From positions 1 to 26,098 of the IMG/VR virus record IMGVR_UViG_3300048839_000064: a stretch of 26,098 bases of DNA; one strand, 5' to 3'. Both the position numbers and the translations under genes were made by a program. The notes under the pieces were generated by a model that was not told the origin of the DNA, did not search any database, and saw only the letters and a list, made by a program, of their open reading frames with translations. Positions 8,360-15,878 of the stretch are shown in pieces; position 1 is the first letter of the stretch; every line of letters starts with the position of its first letter. The stretch comes from a virus.

Positions 8360-8424
8360 GGATAACTAATAGTTAGTTGGTCAGCCTCGCCTTGAAGCTA
8401 GAAGAGGCGGGGTTTTTTAATAAA
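8352..8424 (+). promoter_or_regulatory. Weak promoter plus long-loop hairpin leader, copy 3
   Basis: TGATCTAAG at 8352-8360 overlaps the upstream stop codon and sits where the other copies have TGATATAAT. Its hexamer (8355-8360) matches TATAAT at only 4 of 6 positions. The hairpin stem CCTCGCC (8385-8391)/GGCGGGG (8406-8412) has a longer loop than the other copies and a T-G wobble. A six-T run and then ATG at 8425 follow. The hairpin part is strong; the promoter part is doubtful. Confidence 0.5.
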
Positions 8425-9006
8425 ATGGCAATAGACGTACTAAAGAAACACGTACCAGGAATACAAGAACACGGCATCGTAACTGATGCTACTGTCACTT
8501 TGACTGGAACAGTTACTCTACCTGATGGAGTGATACTTAATGACGCACCCTTAGTTTTGACTTCAGCCCAGTTAACTACAGTTAGCACTTCTGCTATCTA
8601 TACGGTTGGAACAAGGGCTTTTGACTCTTCACACAACGAATATGTTTTCCTAAAAGGAGTAGCTTCGGTTGCAGCAGGAAGCTGGGTATCTTTTGACGAG
8701 AATTTTGAAACTACACTTTTAACCACATCATCTGTGGGTGCAGTGGCTGTTGCAATGGCGGCTACGGTTGCCAGTAGATGGGGTTGGTTCCAGATATACG
8801 GAGAAGGATCTGGCATAATTGGAAATGAAGTATCCGGAGACTTGAGAGCATACATCAGCTCGGTTACTGGCTCTATCGACGACTTGATGGTAACTGGAGA
8901 TTTGATACACGGTGCATTCATAAGATCAGCGTCAGCGGTAACAGGCGCAGCTGTAACGGTTCAGCTTAACTATCCTTTCACCGATCAAGCCTCTGGTTCG
9001 TACTAA
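8425..9006 (+). CDS. Capsid decoration-like protein, paralogue B
   Basis: This 193-residue protein resembles paralogue A over its last 130 or so residues but has a longer, beta-rich N-terminus (about residues 1-55, with TVTLTGTVTLPDG). I chose the ATG at 8425 and not the in-frame TTG at 8377, because the TTG would translate the hairpin leader. Codons differ widely between the paralogues despite similar protein sequence, so the duplication is old or one copy was imported from a relative. Probable role is head decoration or fibre. Confidence 0.6.
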   Translation: MAIDVLKKHVPGIQEHGIVTDATVTLTGTVTLPDGVILNDAPLVLTSAQLTTVSTSAIYTVGTRAFDSSHNEYVFLKGVASVAAGSWVSFDENFETTLLTTSSVGAVAVAMAATVASRWGWFQIYGEGSGIIGNEVSGDLRAYISSVTGSIDDLMVTGDLIHGAFIRSASAVTGAAVTVQLNYPFTDQASGSY

Positions 9007-9031
9007 CTTCAAAACAGTCCTTTACACGGTA

Positions 9032-9046
9032 TGATACAATCGTGCT
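9032..9046 (+). promoter_or_regulatory. Extended -10 promoter, leaderless type (methyltransferase)
   Basis: The element GGTATGATACAAT has its hexamer TACAAT at 9035-9040 and a TG one base before it. The ATG follows six bases later at 9047. Transcription should start at or next to the start codon. CGGTATGATA is identical to the element before the 21372 gene. Confidence 0.55.
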
Positions 9047-9625
9047 ATGTCGTGGGACGATGCACAAAAGCATGAAAGTATCTTCTGGAATGATGCGCTT
9101 GGTGCCAACACCTTCACCGAAGAAAACAAGCAACTAAAGATTTACTCTCCAAGACTTAAACTTACAATCGACGCTTGGTCTAGTTTAGACTTTGAAAATA
9201 AGTCTGTCGTTGATGTTGGAGCGGGACCAGTATCCTTGCTTTTAAAAGGAAAAAATCTAAAGAAGGGCTACGCAATAGATCCGTTGATGGACAGTTTTCC
9301 TCAATGGGTAAGAGATAGATATAAGTTTGCGGGGATAGACTGTAGTGCGGCTAGGGGTGAAGAGTTTAAACAATCGGCTGACATGGCGATAATCTATAAC
9401 GTATTACAGCACGTAGTCGATCCCCAGAAGCTGATTGAAAACACCAAAGCCCAGGTTACAGAGATTAGGGTCTTTGAGTGGATCAGCGTGCCGGCAGACG
9501 AAAAACACCTCCACGTATTAACGGCGTCAAAATTAAACGAATGGTTTGGTACCAAGGGGATAGTGGAACATATCACAGAAGAAAACTCGTTCACTCAATG
9601 TTGGTATGCAACCATTAAAACATGA
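9047..9625 (+). CDS. SAM-dependent class I methyltransferase
   Basis: The 192-residue protein has motif I VVDVGAGP (residues 54-61) for S-adenosylmethionine binding, an acidic residue in YAIDP (D78) for the ribose, and IIYNVLQHVVDP (about 113-124), a motif like those of small-molecule and sugar methyltransferases of this class. No NPPY or DPPY DNA-amino-methyltransferase motif is seen. It overlaps the glycosyltransferase start by four bases (ATGA), so the two are coupled and probably act on the same substrate, such as a glycan. This is an inference from the neighbour. Substrate unknown. Confidence 0.8.
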   Translation: MSWDDAQKHESIFWNDALGANTFTEENKQLKIYSPRLKLTIDAWSSLDFENKSVVDVGAGPVSLLLKGKNLKKGYAIDPLMDSFPQWVRDRYKFAGIDCSAARGEEFKQSADMAIIYNVLQHVVDPQKLIENTKAQVTEIRVFEWISVPADEKHLHVLTASKLNEWFGTKGIVEHITEENSFTQCWYATIKT

Positions 9626-10668
9626 GGTTCCATGTAGTAAACCTACCACACACACAGGTTGCCAAAGGCAAGTGGAGTCAATGCGCTTATACCGCTAAAT
9701 GTAGAAAGTTTTGTAAGATGATGTCGGATCGTGGGCACGAGGTCATTTTGTATGCTTCAGACCTCAATGAAACCCCAGCCGAGCTTGTAACTTGTATCAC
9801 CACAGAGCAACAGGATTACTTCTTGGGGGAGTTTGATTGGTACAAAGAGGGTGCTATTTATAAGATGCCCTACGACAGAAAACTCCCCATCTGGAGGATA
9901 TTTAACGACAATGCCATCAAAGAGATAAAGAAGAGAGCTAGACCTGGTGACTTTGTGCTTTATCTGACAGGCAACACTCAGCAAGATATCCAAAAAGCAC
10001 TCCCCGAATTAAAGCACGTTGAGTATGGAATCGGTTATCCTGGCATATGGAACACTCCCTACAAGGTGTTCGAGAGTTACGCATGGATGCACTACCTCTA
10101 TGGCAGGTACACAATCCCCGATTATGAAAGACAAAACTATGCCGTAATTCCCAACTACTTCGAGATAGACGACTTTCCATTCAGCGAGGAGAAGGAAGAC
10201 TATCTACTTTTCATGGCTCGCCCCATACCCGCTAAGGGATTGGCTTCTGTTATGATCTTGGCAAGGGAAGAAAACATAAAGATCAAGGTTGCAGGTGCAG
10301 TTCCAGTTGAAGGAGAGAATATCGAATGGGTGGGTTATGCCGACGAAAAGGTGCGTGGGGAGCTGATGAAGAAGGCTAGGGCGTTACTATCTCCTACCCT
10401 CTATGTAGAACCATTTGGAGGAGTTGCCGTAGAAGCACAGATTTGCGGTACCCCCGTAATAGCTTCACGGTGGGGTGCTTTCACTGAGAATGTAGAGGAT
10501 GGTAAGACTGGCTTTCTGACAAGCGACTATTCCGAGATTAAAGAAGCAGTCAAGAAGATTGACACTCTCGACAAGAAATACATCCGAGACAGAGCCATAA
10601 GACTCTACAGTACCGAAAGTGTTGCCAAGCAATACGAGGATTACTTTAAAAGAATCAGTGTGGTATAA
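9622..10668 (+). CDS. GT-B type glycosyltransferase (GT4-like)
   Basis: The 348-residue protein has a Rossmann-like N-terminal half starting MRFHVVNLPHT and the C-terminal donor-binding half of a GT-B enzyme. LLFMARPIPAKGL (about 194-206) is the usual 'K-G' linker region. EPFGGVAVE holds E263 and E271, the E-x7-E motif of retaining GT4-like enzymes, followed by CGTPVIASRWGAFTENV. It would move an activated sugar onto an acceptor. Lying inside the structural block and coupled to a methyltransferase, it probably decorates virion proteins or alters the host surface. Its stop codon overlaps the -10 of the next unit. Confidence 0.85.
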   Translation: MRFHVVNLPHTQVAKGKWSQCAYTAKCRKFCKMMSDRGHEVILYASDLNETPAELVTCITTEQQDYFLGEFDWYKEGAIYKMPYDRKLPIWRIFNDNAIKEIKKRARPGDFVLYLTGNTQQDIQKALPELKHVEYGIGYPGIWNTPYKVFESYAWMHYLYGRYTIPDYERQNYAVIPNYFEIDDFPFSEEKEDYLLFMARPIPAKGLASVMILAREENIKIKVAGAVPVEGENIEWVGYADEKVRGELMKKARALLSPTLYVEPFGGVAVEAQICGTPVIASRWGAFTENVEDGKTGFLTSDYSEIKEAVKKIDTLDKKYIRDRAIRLYSTESVAKQYEDYFKRISVV

Positions 10669-10715
10669 TTTAATAACAGGAGATTTATCCCGCAACAGGC
10701 GGGATTTTTGTTTTT
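10661..10715 (+). promoter_or_regulatory. Promoter plus hairpin leader, copy 4
   Basis: TGGTATAAT (hexamer 10664-10669) overlaps the upstream TAA stop. An AGGAG (10678-10682) and TTTA precede the hairpin at 10687-10705, stem ATCCCGC/GCGGGAT with loop AACAG. Five T follow, then ATG at 10716. The AGGAG is on the far side of the hairpin from the start codon. Confidence 0.7.
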
Positions 10716-11180
10716 ATGGCACTACCAACATCGCAACAAATAGACGCTAACAACAAAACTGTTTACTCTAACGAGGCATTCCTTTTGGAGTCTACTTGGA
10801 CATTCTCAGAGCTTACAACTGGTGCTACGGGCGCACATACTCTATTTACAGTTACTGGAAATGTTTTACTGACAGTGTTTGGTGTATGTGATACCAATCT
10901 AGTTGGAGCAGCCACAATAGAGGTTGGCACAGCGGGAAACACTGCACAATTATTAGCTCAAATAGCCAACGCCACAACCCTTGATGATGGGGATGTCTAC
11001 GTAGACGCTGCCACTGAAGTGGGCGCAGGTACTATTCCTTCCACGCAAGTAATTAACGACGGTGCTGATGTAATTATGACAATAGGAGCCGCTGCCGTAA
11101 CTGCGGGAGTTGTTGATTTTTATTGTCTCTGGAGACCCCTAAGTGCAGGATCGAGCGTTAGTGTAACAACACCAGCATAG
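10716..11180 (+). CDS. Beta-rich virion-like protein of unknown role
   Basis: The 154-residue protein is rich in Ala, Thr, Gly and Val and low in charge, like phage head or tail beta-sandwich proteins. Alternating hydrophobic stretches (for example VLLTVFGVCDTN near residues 49-60) suggest a beta-barrel. No known motif is present. It forms its own transcription unit between hairpin leader copy 4 and the next promoter. Confidence 0.6.
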   Translation: MALPTSQQIDANNKTVYSNEAFLLESTWTFSELTTGATGAHTLFTVTGNVLLTVFGVCDTNLVGAATIEVGTAGNTAQLLAQIANATTLDDGDVYVDAATEVGAGTIPSTQVINDGADVIMTIGAAAVTAGVVDFYCLWRPLSAGSSVSVTTPA

Positions 11181-11201
11181 TAGACTTTACATAACGGTGT
11201 G

Positions 11202-11222
11202 TGATATATTACAATTGTTTAC
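11202..11222 (+). promoter_or_regulatory. Extended -10 promoter with very short leader
   Basis: TGATATATT (hexamer 11205-11210) overlaps TACAAT (11210-11215). The ATG is at 11223, twelve or seven bases after the respective hexamers. Either way the leader is five bases or less. GGTGTGTGATAT matches the other elements of the window. Confidence 0.5.
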
Positions 11223-11411
11223 ATGGCAATAGCTAAAACACAATCTAGTGAAAAGAAGCCCCAAGCAGTTTCTCTCCTTCGTGATTTCCTCGCACAAAAT
11301 CATATAACCCTGAATCTTCTGCCTTTTAAAACATACTACGACAACGGCAAGTTGGTTATTGAACCGCCGCAGATTGCCGTAGACTTTACAGAAGATACAA
11401 AGAAAAAATGA
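11223..11411 (+). CDS. Hypothetical 62-residue protein
   Basis: This small, Lys-rich protein has a central mixed alpha/beta-like segment (about residues 17-53) ending in a charged tail. It starts a five-gene chain (11223-12705) in which every junction overlaps (ATGA, or 11 bases in one case), so all five are probably made together. No family is recognised. Confidence 0.6.
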   Translation: MAIAKTQSSEKKPQAVSLLRDFLAQNHITLNLLPFKTYYDNGKLVIEPPQIAVDFTEDTKKK

Positions 11412-11971
11412 CAGACCAATCAATAGATACAAGAGAACTTGAACGTAAGAGCCAAGACAGAATTAAGGTTCTAAATCCCACAGATAAAGAATTGAAGGTT
11501 GTATGGGATGGATATGCACACAAAGTCCCAGCAAAAGGGGACGCGACGCTCCCTAGATACCTGGCGAATAAATACATCAGGGAACAGGCAACAGCATTTC
11601 TCGTCAATAAACAAGATGAGGCTGTAAGTCTGGAGAACGAAAAACGAAGAAAATCAGGCAAAGAAGAGATGGAGAAATGGCAGGGTGGAGATCAAGAGGT
11701 GTTTGAGGGTAAGTTCAGGTTTGCGCATGGCGTGAATAACCCTGAAGCATTGCGTATGGCGATGAAGATGTTCTATGGTGGTTTAGTCGAAGAATACGGA
11801 CTCGACATGAGAGCCGAGAAGGAAGAGGGGCGAGACAATCGAAGAATAGAAGATGTCTTGCTTGAAGATCTGGAAAGAGAAACGCCTCAAGTTGATGACA
11901 ATGTTGCGTCTAAAGAAAAAGGTATCGAGAAGGATAAGAAGAGTGAACTAATATCTAAAATATCACAATGA
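11408..11971 (+). CDS. Hypothetical virion-associated protein with NPT-type module
   Basis: The 187-residue protein has an N-terminal module (about residues 18-60) reading VLNPTDKEL, VVWDGYAHKVPAKGDATLPRYLANKYI. It resembles the module in the 12131 protein (YNPLAYDFSVEYD and then YTVRSQEIAYFKPHLAEHI). The rest is charged and helical. Modules of this kind are common in phage structural regions, but their job is not known to me. It overlaps both neighbours by ATGA. Confidence 0.6.
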   Translation: MTDQSIDTRELERKSQDRIKVLNPTDKELKVVWDGYAHKVPAKGDATLPRYLANKYIREQATAFLVNKQDEAVSLENEKRRKSGKEEMEKWQGGDQEVFEGKFRFAHGVNNPEALRMAMKMFYGGLVEEYGLDMRAEKEEGRDNRRIEDVLLEDLERETPQVDDNVASKEKGIEKDKKSELISKISQ

Positions 11972-12141
11972 AGCCGATAAGAAGACAAGTAAGTGAAATC
12001 TTGGGAGTGCTGATTCCAGAGAACAAGTGGAAAGAGGTATTCAAAGAACTCAACGGTGCGGGAAGAATAACACAGAAAGAGATCACTGAAATTGTGATTG
12101 TTATACTCAAGCGACTCGAGGAGATGGAAGATGAAAAATGA
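11968..12141 (+). CDS. Small 57-residue helical protein
   Basis: This short gene starts in an ATGA overlap with the previous gene and ends 11 bases inside the next. The product is basic at the N-terminus (MKPIRRQ), helical throughout, with an aliphatic helix TEIVIVILKRLEEMEDEK at the C-terminus. Its last codons also contain the AGGAG ribosome site (12119-12123) of the next gene. The close packing with both neighbours supports it as real. No family is recognised. Confidence 0.6.
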   Translation: MKPIRRQVSEILGVLIPENKWKEVFKELNGAGRITQKEITEIVIVILKRLEEMEDEK

Positions 12142-12394
12142 TCCATTCGCACCGGTCCCCAAGAAAGTGGGCGTCTATAATCCACTAGCCTATGATTTCT
12201 CTGTTGAGTACGACACTTTAGGTAATGCAGAACCCAAAACTTATACCGTTAGATCTCAGGAGATAGCCTATTTCAAACCACATCTAGCCGAGCACATCAA
12301 GAAGCATCTTCTGGACGAAGTCACAAACGACAGGGGTGCAAGCCCGTTGGATCAATTGGTTAAACAAGAGATTCTTGATGAAATAAAAGTATGA
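12131..12394 (+). CDS. Hypothetical protein, short paralogue of the NPT-type module
   Basis: The 87-residue product starts at the ATG at 12131, chosen because AGGAG lies seven bases upstream; an in-frame ATG at 12098 has no such support. It consists mainly of the module also seen near the N-terminus of the 11408 protein: an N-P motif, a beta segment, Y-T-V, then a helix ending in EHIKKHLLDEV. The two may have arisen by duplication. It overlaps the next gene by ATGA. Confidence 0.65.
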   Translation: MKNDPFAPVPKKVGVYNPLAYDFSVEYDTLGNAEPKTYTVRSQEIAYFKPHLAEHIKKHLLDEVTNDRGASPLDQLVKQEILDEIKV

Positions 12395-12705
12395 AGCCAG
12401 ACACCATTAACTCAATAAAACAGAAGGCTCTCTCCCTAATGGAAGAGCTTAATAATCTAATGGACTCGATCAAACGTATTGAAGAGGACAAGGAGACAAT
12501 AACTGTCAAGAAGAAGAGTTTGGTGGGGAAAGAGAAAGACCTTGCCAATAGAGAGAGGGAGCTAGAAGAGCGCACCCAGACGATTGAGGCAGAACTCAAA
12601 AAAGAAAGAGAGGTAGATAGACACAGAAAAGAAGTTCTGGACGCACGAGAGAAAGACTTGGAGAACAAGGAAGCCAAACTCAAACGGATTCTGCAAACAG
12701 TTTAA
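12391..12705 (+). CDS. Coiled-coil protein
   Basis: The 104-residue protein is almost entirely Lys/Glu/Arg/Leu and forms a long predicted coiled coil from about residue 14 to 95, with heptad-like spacing of L/I and repeated KDLEN/KDLAN phrases. It is the last gene of the overlapping chain that starts at 11223. It might be a scaffold-like, chaperone or fibre-assembly factor. This is unsupported beyond the coiled coil. Its stop is 3 bases before the extended -10 of the next unit. Confidence 0.65.
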   Translation: MKPDTINSIKQKALSLMEELNNLMDSIKRIEEDKETITVKKKSLVGKEKDLANRERELEERTQTIEAELKKEREVDRHRKEVLDAREKDLENKEAKLKRILQTV

Positions 12706-12762
12706 TGATATAATAGATGTATTAGGTAATTTAGCCTCGCATTTGCGGGGCTTTTTGTTTTT
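12706..12762 (+). promoter_or_regulatory. Promoter plus hairpin leader, copy 5
   Basis: TGATATAAT (hexamer 12709-12714) is followed by a GGTAATTT block. The hairpin AGCCTCGC (12733-12740), loop ATTT, GCGGGGCT (12745-12752) is 8 bp with one T-G wobble. A T-run (12752-12756) and further T-rich sequence lead to ATG at 12763. Confidence 0.75.
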
Positions 12763-15336
12763 ATGGCAAGGGCAAAACGAGACGACAATTTCATACCAGC
12801 TTTACTCGCCGAGAACGATTCATCTGGGTTAACGGAAGCTGTTTTAAAAGACAACTCTACTGGTGGTGTGTATGTCCATATAGTTGGTACTGAAGTGGGT
12901 GCCGCGGGTGGGACTTCGTCTGTGGATGATAGCGCATTCACAGCAGGTTCGGGTTCAGGTACTCCGATCATGGGGTTTGCCACTTCAGACGCAGTAAACG
13001 CAGGTGATGTTGGTGTTCTTGCAATGGATACTAACAGGAATCTAAAAGTGTCCATTGAAGCTGACAATGCAGGTATAGGAGGAGGGATACAGTATACCGA
13101 GGATGCCACAGATGCTTCTATCACAGGAACGGTGGCCATGATGGAGGTTGCCGCAGATGCTATCGAACCTTTACAGGGAACCGTAGCTGATGGGCTTTTG
13201 GTCAACCTCGGAACTAACAATGATATTACGGGAACTGTTACTGCAAATCTATCAGCCGTAGACAACGCAGTCTTAGATGATATTGCAGCCGATACCGAAG
13301 CCATAAAGACAGCAGTAGAGGGAACACTTACCGTAACTGGTGGTGGCGGTGGAGTCGAATACACCGAAGGGGACACGGATGCAACCATTACAGGCTCGGT
13401 TGCTTTAATGGAAGTAGCGGGCGATGCAATACAACCAATTCAAGGTACCGTAGCTGGAGGTCTACTTGTAAATCTTGGATCAAACAACGATGTCACAGTA
13501 ACTGGGACGGTTGATCTCGGCGCAACAGATAACGCAGTCTTAGACACTATAGACTCGGTTCTTGATACGATAAACGCAAAGCTTGTAACGGGAACCGATA
13601 TTGGGGATGTAACAATAAATAATTCCACAGGAGCAGCAGCAGTAAACATACAGGATGGCGGAAACACGATAACGGTTGATGGGACAGTGGCTGTTACTCA
13701 CGCCGCCCTTACGGAACTGGGTGCGGCCATAAACTCAGACAAAGTAGATGTAAACATCGTATCGAGCAGTGTGGCGACTGGTGGTACTTCGGCGGCTGAT
13801 GATGATGATTTTACTGCGGGTACGACCCCGGGGACTCCACTTATGGGAGCTTACGATGACAACGCAACGGCGGTTACTGATAATGATATGGGTATAGTGC
13901 GTATCACCTCAGATAGAAAAATGCACGTTACCGATGCTTCTTCTCAAGCTCTTTTGACAACAATAGATGCTGATACTTCGGCTATTGCAACAGACGTAGC
14001 CGCAATAGAAACACTTTTGACAACCATTGAAGGCAATCAGTTGGCAGATGGTCACAATGTTACGGTAGATAACGCCTCACTTACTGTAGATTTGGGAGCA
14101 AATAACGATGTTACACTAGCCACACTTCCCGACACAGCAGCGAGTGACTTGGCCACGATTAACTCGAATACTGATACTTTGGCGGTTGTTGGTGGGGGTA
14201 CAGAAGCGACAGCTTTGAGGGTAACTATCGCCAACAACTCGACTGGAGTAGTCTCGGTAGACGACAACGGAGGAGCATTAACTGTCGACGGCACAGTCGC
14301 AGTATCGAGTGTTGGAGGAACCGTCGCCGTTACACAATCGGGCACATGGAACGTAACGGATGTGTCTGGAACAGTATCACTTCCAACAGGAGCGTCAACA
14401 CTAGCCGAACAGCAAACCCAAACAACGGCACTTCAGCTAATTGATGACACCGTGTATGTCGATGATGCCGACTGGACAGATTCAACCTCAAAGCATTCTC
14501 TGGTTGGAGGTCTATACCAATCGACACCACAGACAGTTACCGATGGAGATGTAGCACCATTTAATATAACAGCTAACGGAGCACTCCATGTGTCGGATGG
14601 TGGCGGAGCGCTAACGGTAGATGGTACTGTGACCGCCAATGCGGGGACGAATCTTAATACTTCTGCACTCGCCTTAGAAGCCGGCGGTAACTTGGCGGCA
14701 GCAGCAACCTCTCTCGGAAACCTAGACAACTCGGTCGATGGTAACTACTTGAATGTGAATATGAATGTAGCCGGAACTGATGTTGTAAGCGGATCGGGTA
14801 CAGCAACAGGAGCTTTGAGAGTTGAACTCCCCACCAACGGAACTGGCGTGATCGCAACAGTGGGCGCGGTTACAGCTATCACTAACGCACTCCCCGCCGG
14901 CACAAACGCTATTGGTAAACTTGCAGCCAACTCTGGGGTAGATATTGGAGACGTAACCCTAACCGCAGGAACCGCCGCCATTGGCAGTTTGCTTCCATCC
15001 GATATTGATGTAACAGCACACACTAATTATGCACGTAAGTATTACACAAGTGCAGGAGCCGCCACAGACGGCATTATCTGGAGTCCCGCAGCGGGTAAGA
15101 GGTGGCACGTAGTAACGATGTATATAAACGTGTCTGCAGCAGCGACAATAACACTGGAAGATGATAAGTCGGGTGGAGATGATCCGGTCTGGAAAGGTGA
15201 AATCGCAGCCAACTCGGGAGTGGTTCTTAGTTTTACAGAAAGATACCCAATGGCGTCAGGCGAAGACGCAGCCGACCTAACCATAACTACCACGGCGGGA
15301 AATGTATATTGCACCGTGGTCGGCTATGAAGTATGA
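12763..15336 (+). CDS. Large repeat-rich virion fibre-like protein
   Basis: This 857-residue protein is low in Lys, Arg and Cys and rich in Thr, Val, Asp, Ala and Gly, as in extended beta-structured phage fibres. Residues 111-199 and 200-277 are two copies of a domain beginning YTE-x2-TDA-x-ITG and containing LLVNLG-x-NND. A second repeat type (F-T-A-G-x-GTP-x-MG, with a conserved DTNRNLKV/TSDRKMHV end) occurs near residues 59-100 and 350-390, with a related copy near 573-615. The middle has GTVAVTQSGTWNVTD-like beta strands. The C-terminal 115 or so residues form a separate domain. Probable surface or tail fibre; receptor contact is an inference. Confidence 0.7.
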   Translation: MARAKRDDNFIPALLAENDSSGLTEAVLKDNSTGGVYVHIVGTEVGAAGGTSSVDDSAFTAGSGSGTPIMGFATSDAVNAGDVGVLAMDTNRNLKVSIEADNAGIGGGIQYTEDATDASITGTVAMMEVAADAIEPLQGTVADGLLVNLGTNNDITGTVTANLSAVDNAVLDDIAADTEAIKTAVEGTLTVTGGGGGVEYTEGDTDATITGSVALMEVAGDAIQPIQGTVAGGLLVNLGSNNDVTVTGTVDLGATDNAVLDTIDSVLDTINAKLVTGTDIGDVTINNSTGAAAVNIQDGGNTITVDGTVAVTHAALTELGAAINSDKVDVNIVSSSVATGGTSAADDDDFTAGTTPGTPLMGAYDDNATAVTDNDMGIVRITSDRKMHVTDASSQALLTTIDADTSAIATDVAAIETLLTTIEGNQLADGHNVTVDNASLTVDLGANNDVTLATLPDTAASDLATINSNTDTLAVVGGGTEATALRVTIANNSTGVVSVDDNGGALTVDGTVAVSSVGGTVAVTQSGTWNVTDVSGTVSLPTGASTLAEQQTQTTALQLIDDTVYVDDADWTDSTSKHSLVGGLYQSTPQTVTDGDVAPFNITANGALHVSDGGGALTVDGTVTANAGTNLNTSALALEAGGNLAAAATSLGNLDNSVDGNYLNVNMNVAGTDVVSGSGTATGALRVELPTNGTGVIATVGAVTAITNALPAGTNAIGKLAANSGVDIGDVTLTAGTAAIGSLLPSDIDVTAHTNYARKYYTSAGAATDGIIWSPAAGKRWHVVTMYINVSAAATITLEDDKSGGDDPVWKGEIAANSGVVLSFTERYPMASGEDAADLTITTTAGNVYCTVVGYEV
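13093..13593 (+). repeat. Tandem internal domain repeat of the 857-residue protein
   Basis: Unit 1 (13093-13359) and unit 2 (13360-about 13593) encode similar proteins in the order YTE, ITG, MEVA, GTVA, LLVNLG, NND, DNAVLD. Synonymous codons differ at most positions, so selection has kept the protein repeat while the DNA diverged. Confidence 0.75.
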
Positions 15337-15340
15337 GGAT

Positions 15341-15375
15341 TTGACAGCGGGATATGAGATTTGTTATCATATCTT
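15341..15375 (+). promoter_or_regulatory. Promoter of the HNH gene, leaderless type
   Basis: A perfect -35 TTGACA (15341-15346) and TATCAT (15365-15370), with TG one base before it, are 18 bases apart. The ATG at 15376 comes five bases after the -10, so the message would start at about the start codon. A perfect -35 is unusual among the short-leader promoters here. Confidence 0.6.
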
Positions 15376-15870
15376 ATGTCAAGTAAAGTCCAGAGGTCTG
15401 AGAACTGGTACAAGGCTGTTAGTAAGCCCAGACCTCAACATGTGAAAGATGCGATCAGTAAGGCTCAGAGGGGAAGGAGGCATCAATTAAATGAGGGGTT
15501 TCAGAAGGGACATAAACCATTTTCTGAAAAGGGAAGATTTTACAAAGGTCAGCCATCTTGGAATAAGGGTACAGGCAAGGGCTCAGATCCCGTTAAATTG
15601 AAGTTACGAACTTATAGGGCGAACGCAAAGAAAAAGAATATGGTTTTTGAAGTAACACTAAAACAAATGGATGAGTTTCTTAAAAGTGAATGTATTTACT
15701 GTGGGGGTTCGGCAACAGGAATTGACAGAATAGACAACTCAAAAGGATATATTGATGGGAACATGCAACCGTGTTGTGGGGTTTGCAATCACATGAAGTG
15801 GAATCTGACACACGAACAATTTATTTCGAAATGTAAACAAATTGTCACTTGTGTAGGATATGAAATTTAA
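15376..15870 (+). CDS. HNH homing-type endonuclease
   Basis: The 164-residue protein has a basic N-terminus with Gly/Lys/Ser/Phe segments (residues 20-75, including GHKPFSEKGRF and QPSWNKG) resembling NUMOD3 DNA-binding repeats. An HNH-like zinc core follows: CIYCGG (about 106-111), GIDRIDNSKGY and PCCGVCNHMKW. This combination is typical of free-standing homing endonucleases in phage genomes. I chose the ATG at 15376; the upstream TTG at 15361 lies in the promoter. It separates two structural genes that otherwise would be adjacent and carries its own promoter, as expected of an inserted mobile gene. Confidence 0.85.
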   Translation: MSSKVQRSENWYKAVSKPRPQHVKDAISKAQRGRRHQLNEGFQKGHKPFSEKGRFYKGQPSWNKGTGKGSDPVKLKLRTYRANAKKKNMVFEVTLKQMDEFLKSECIYCGGSATGIDRIDNSKGYIDGNMQPCCGVCNHMKWNLTHEQFISKCKQIVTCVGYEI

Positions 15871-15878
15871 TTTGAATA

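Noticed and set aside
8377-8424. N-terminal extension of the second decoration-like protein from a TTG
   Set aside because: It would translate the hairpin and T-run. The ATG right after the leader fits the pattern of the other seven copies. The same reasoning removed extensions at 21321-21371 and 24392-24409.
9047-9625. DNA methyltransferase partner for the endonuclease-like gene
   Set aside because: It lacks NPPY/DPPY or PC cysteine motifs and is coupled to a glycosyltransferase far from the endonuclease-like gene.
12702-13388. Long minus-strand frame of 228 codons opposite the repeat protein
   Set aside because: It lies opposite a clear plus-strand gene, is low-complexity Ser/Val/Pro mirroring the Thr/Asp/Gly repeats, and has no ribosome site or own context.
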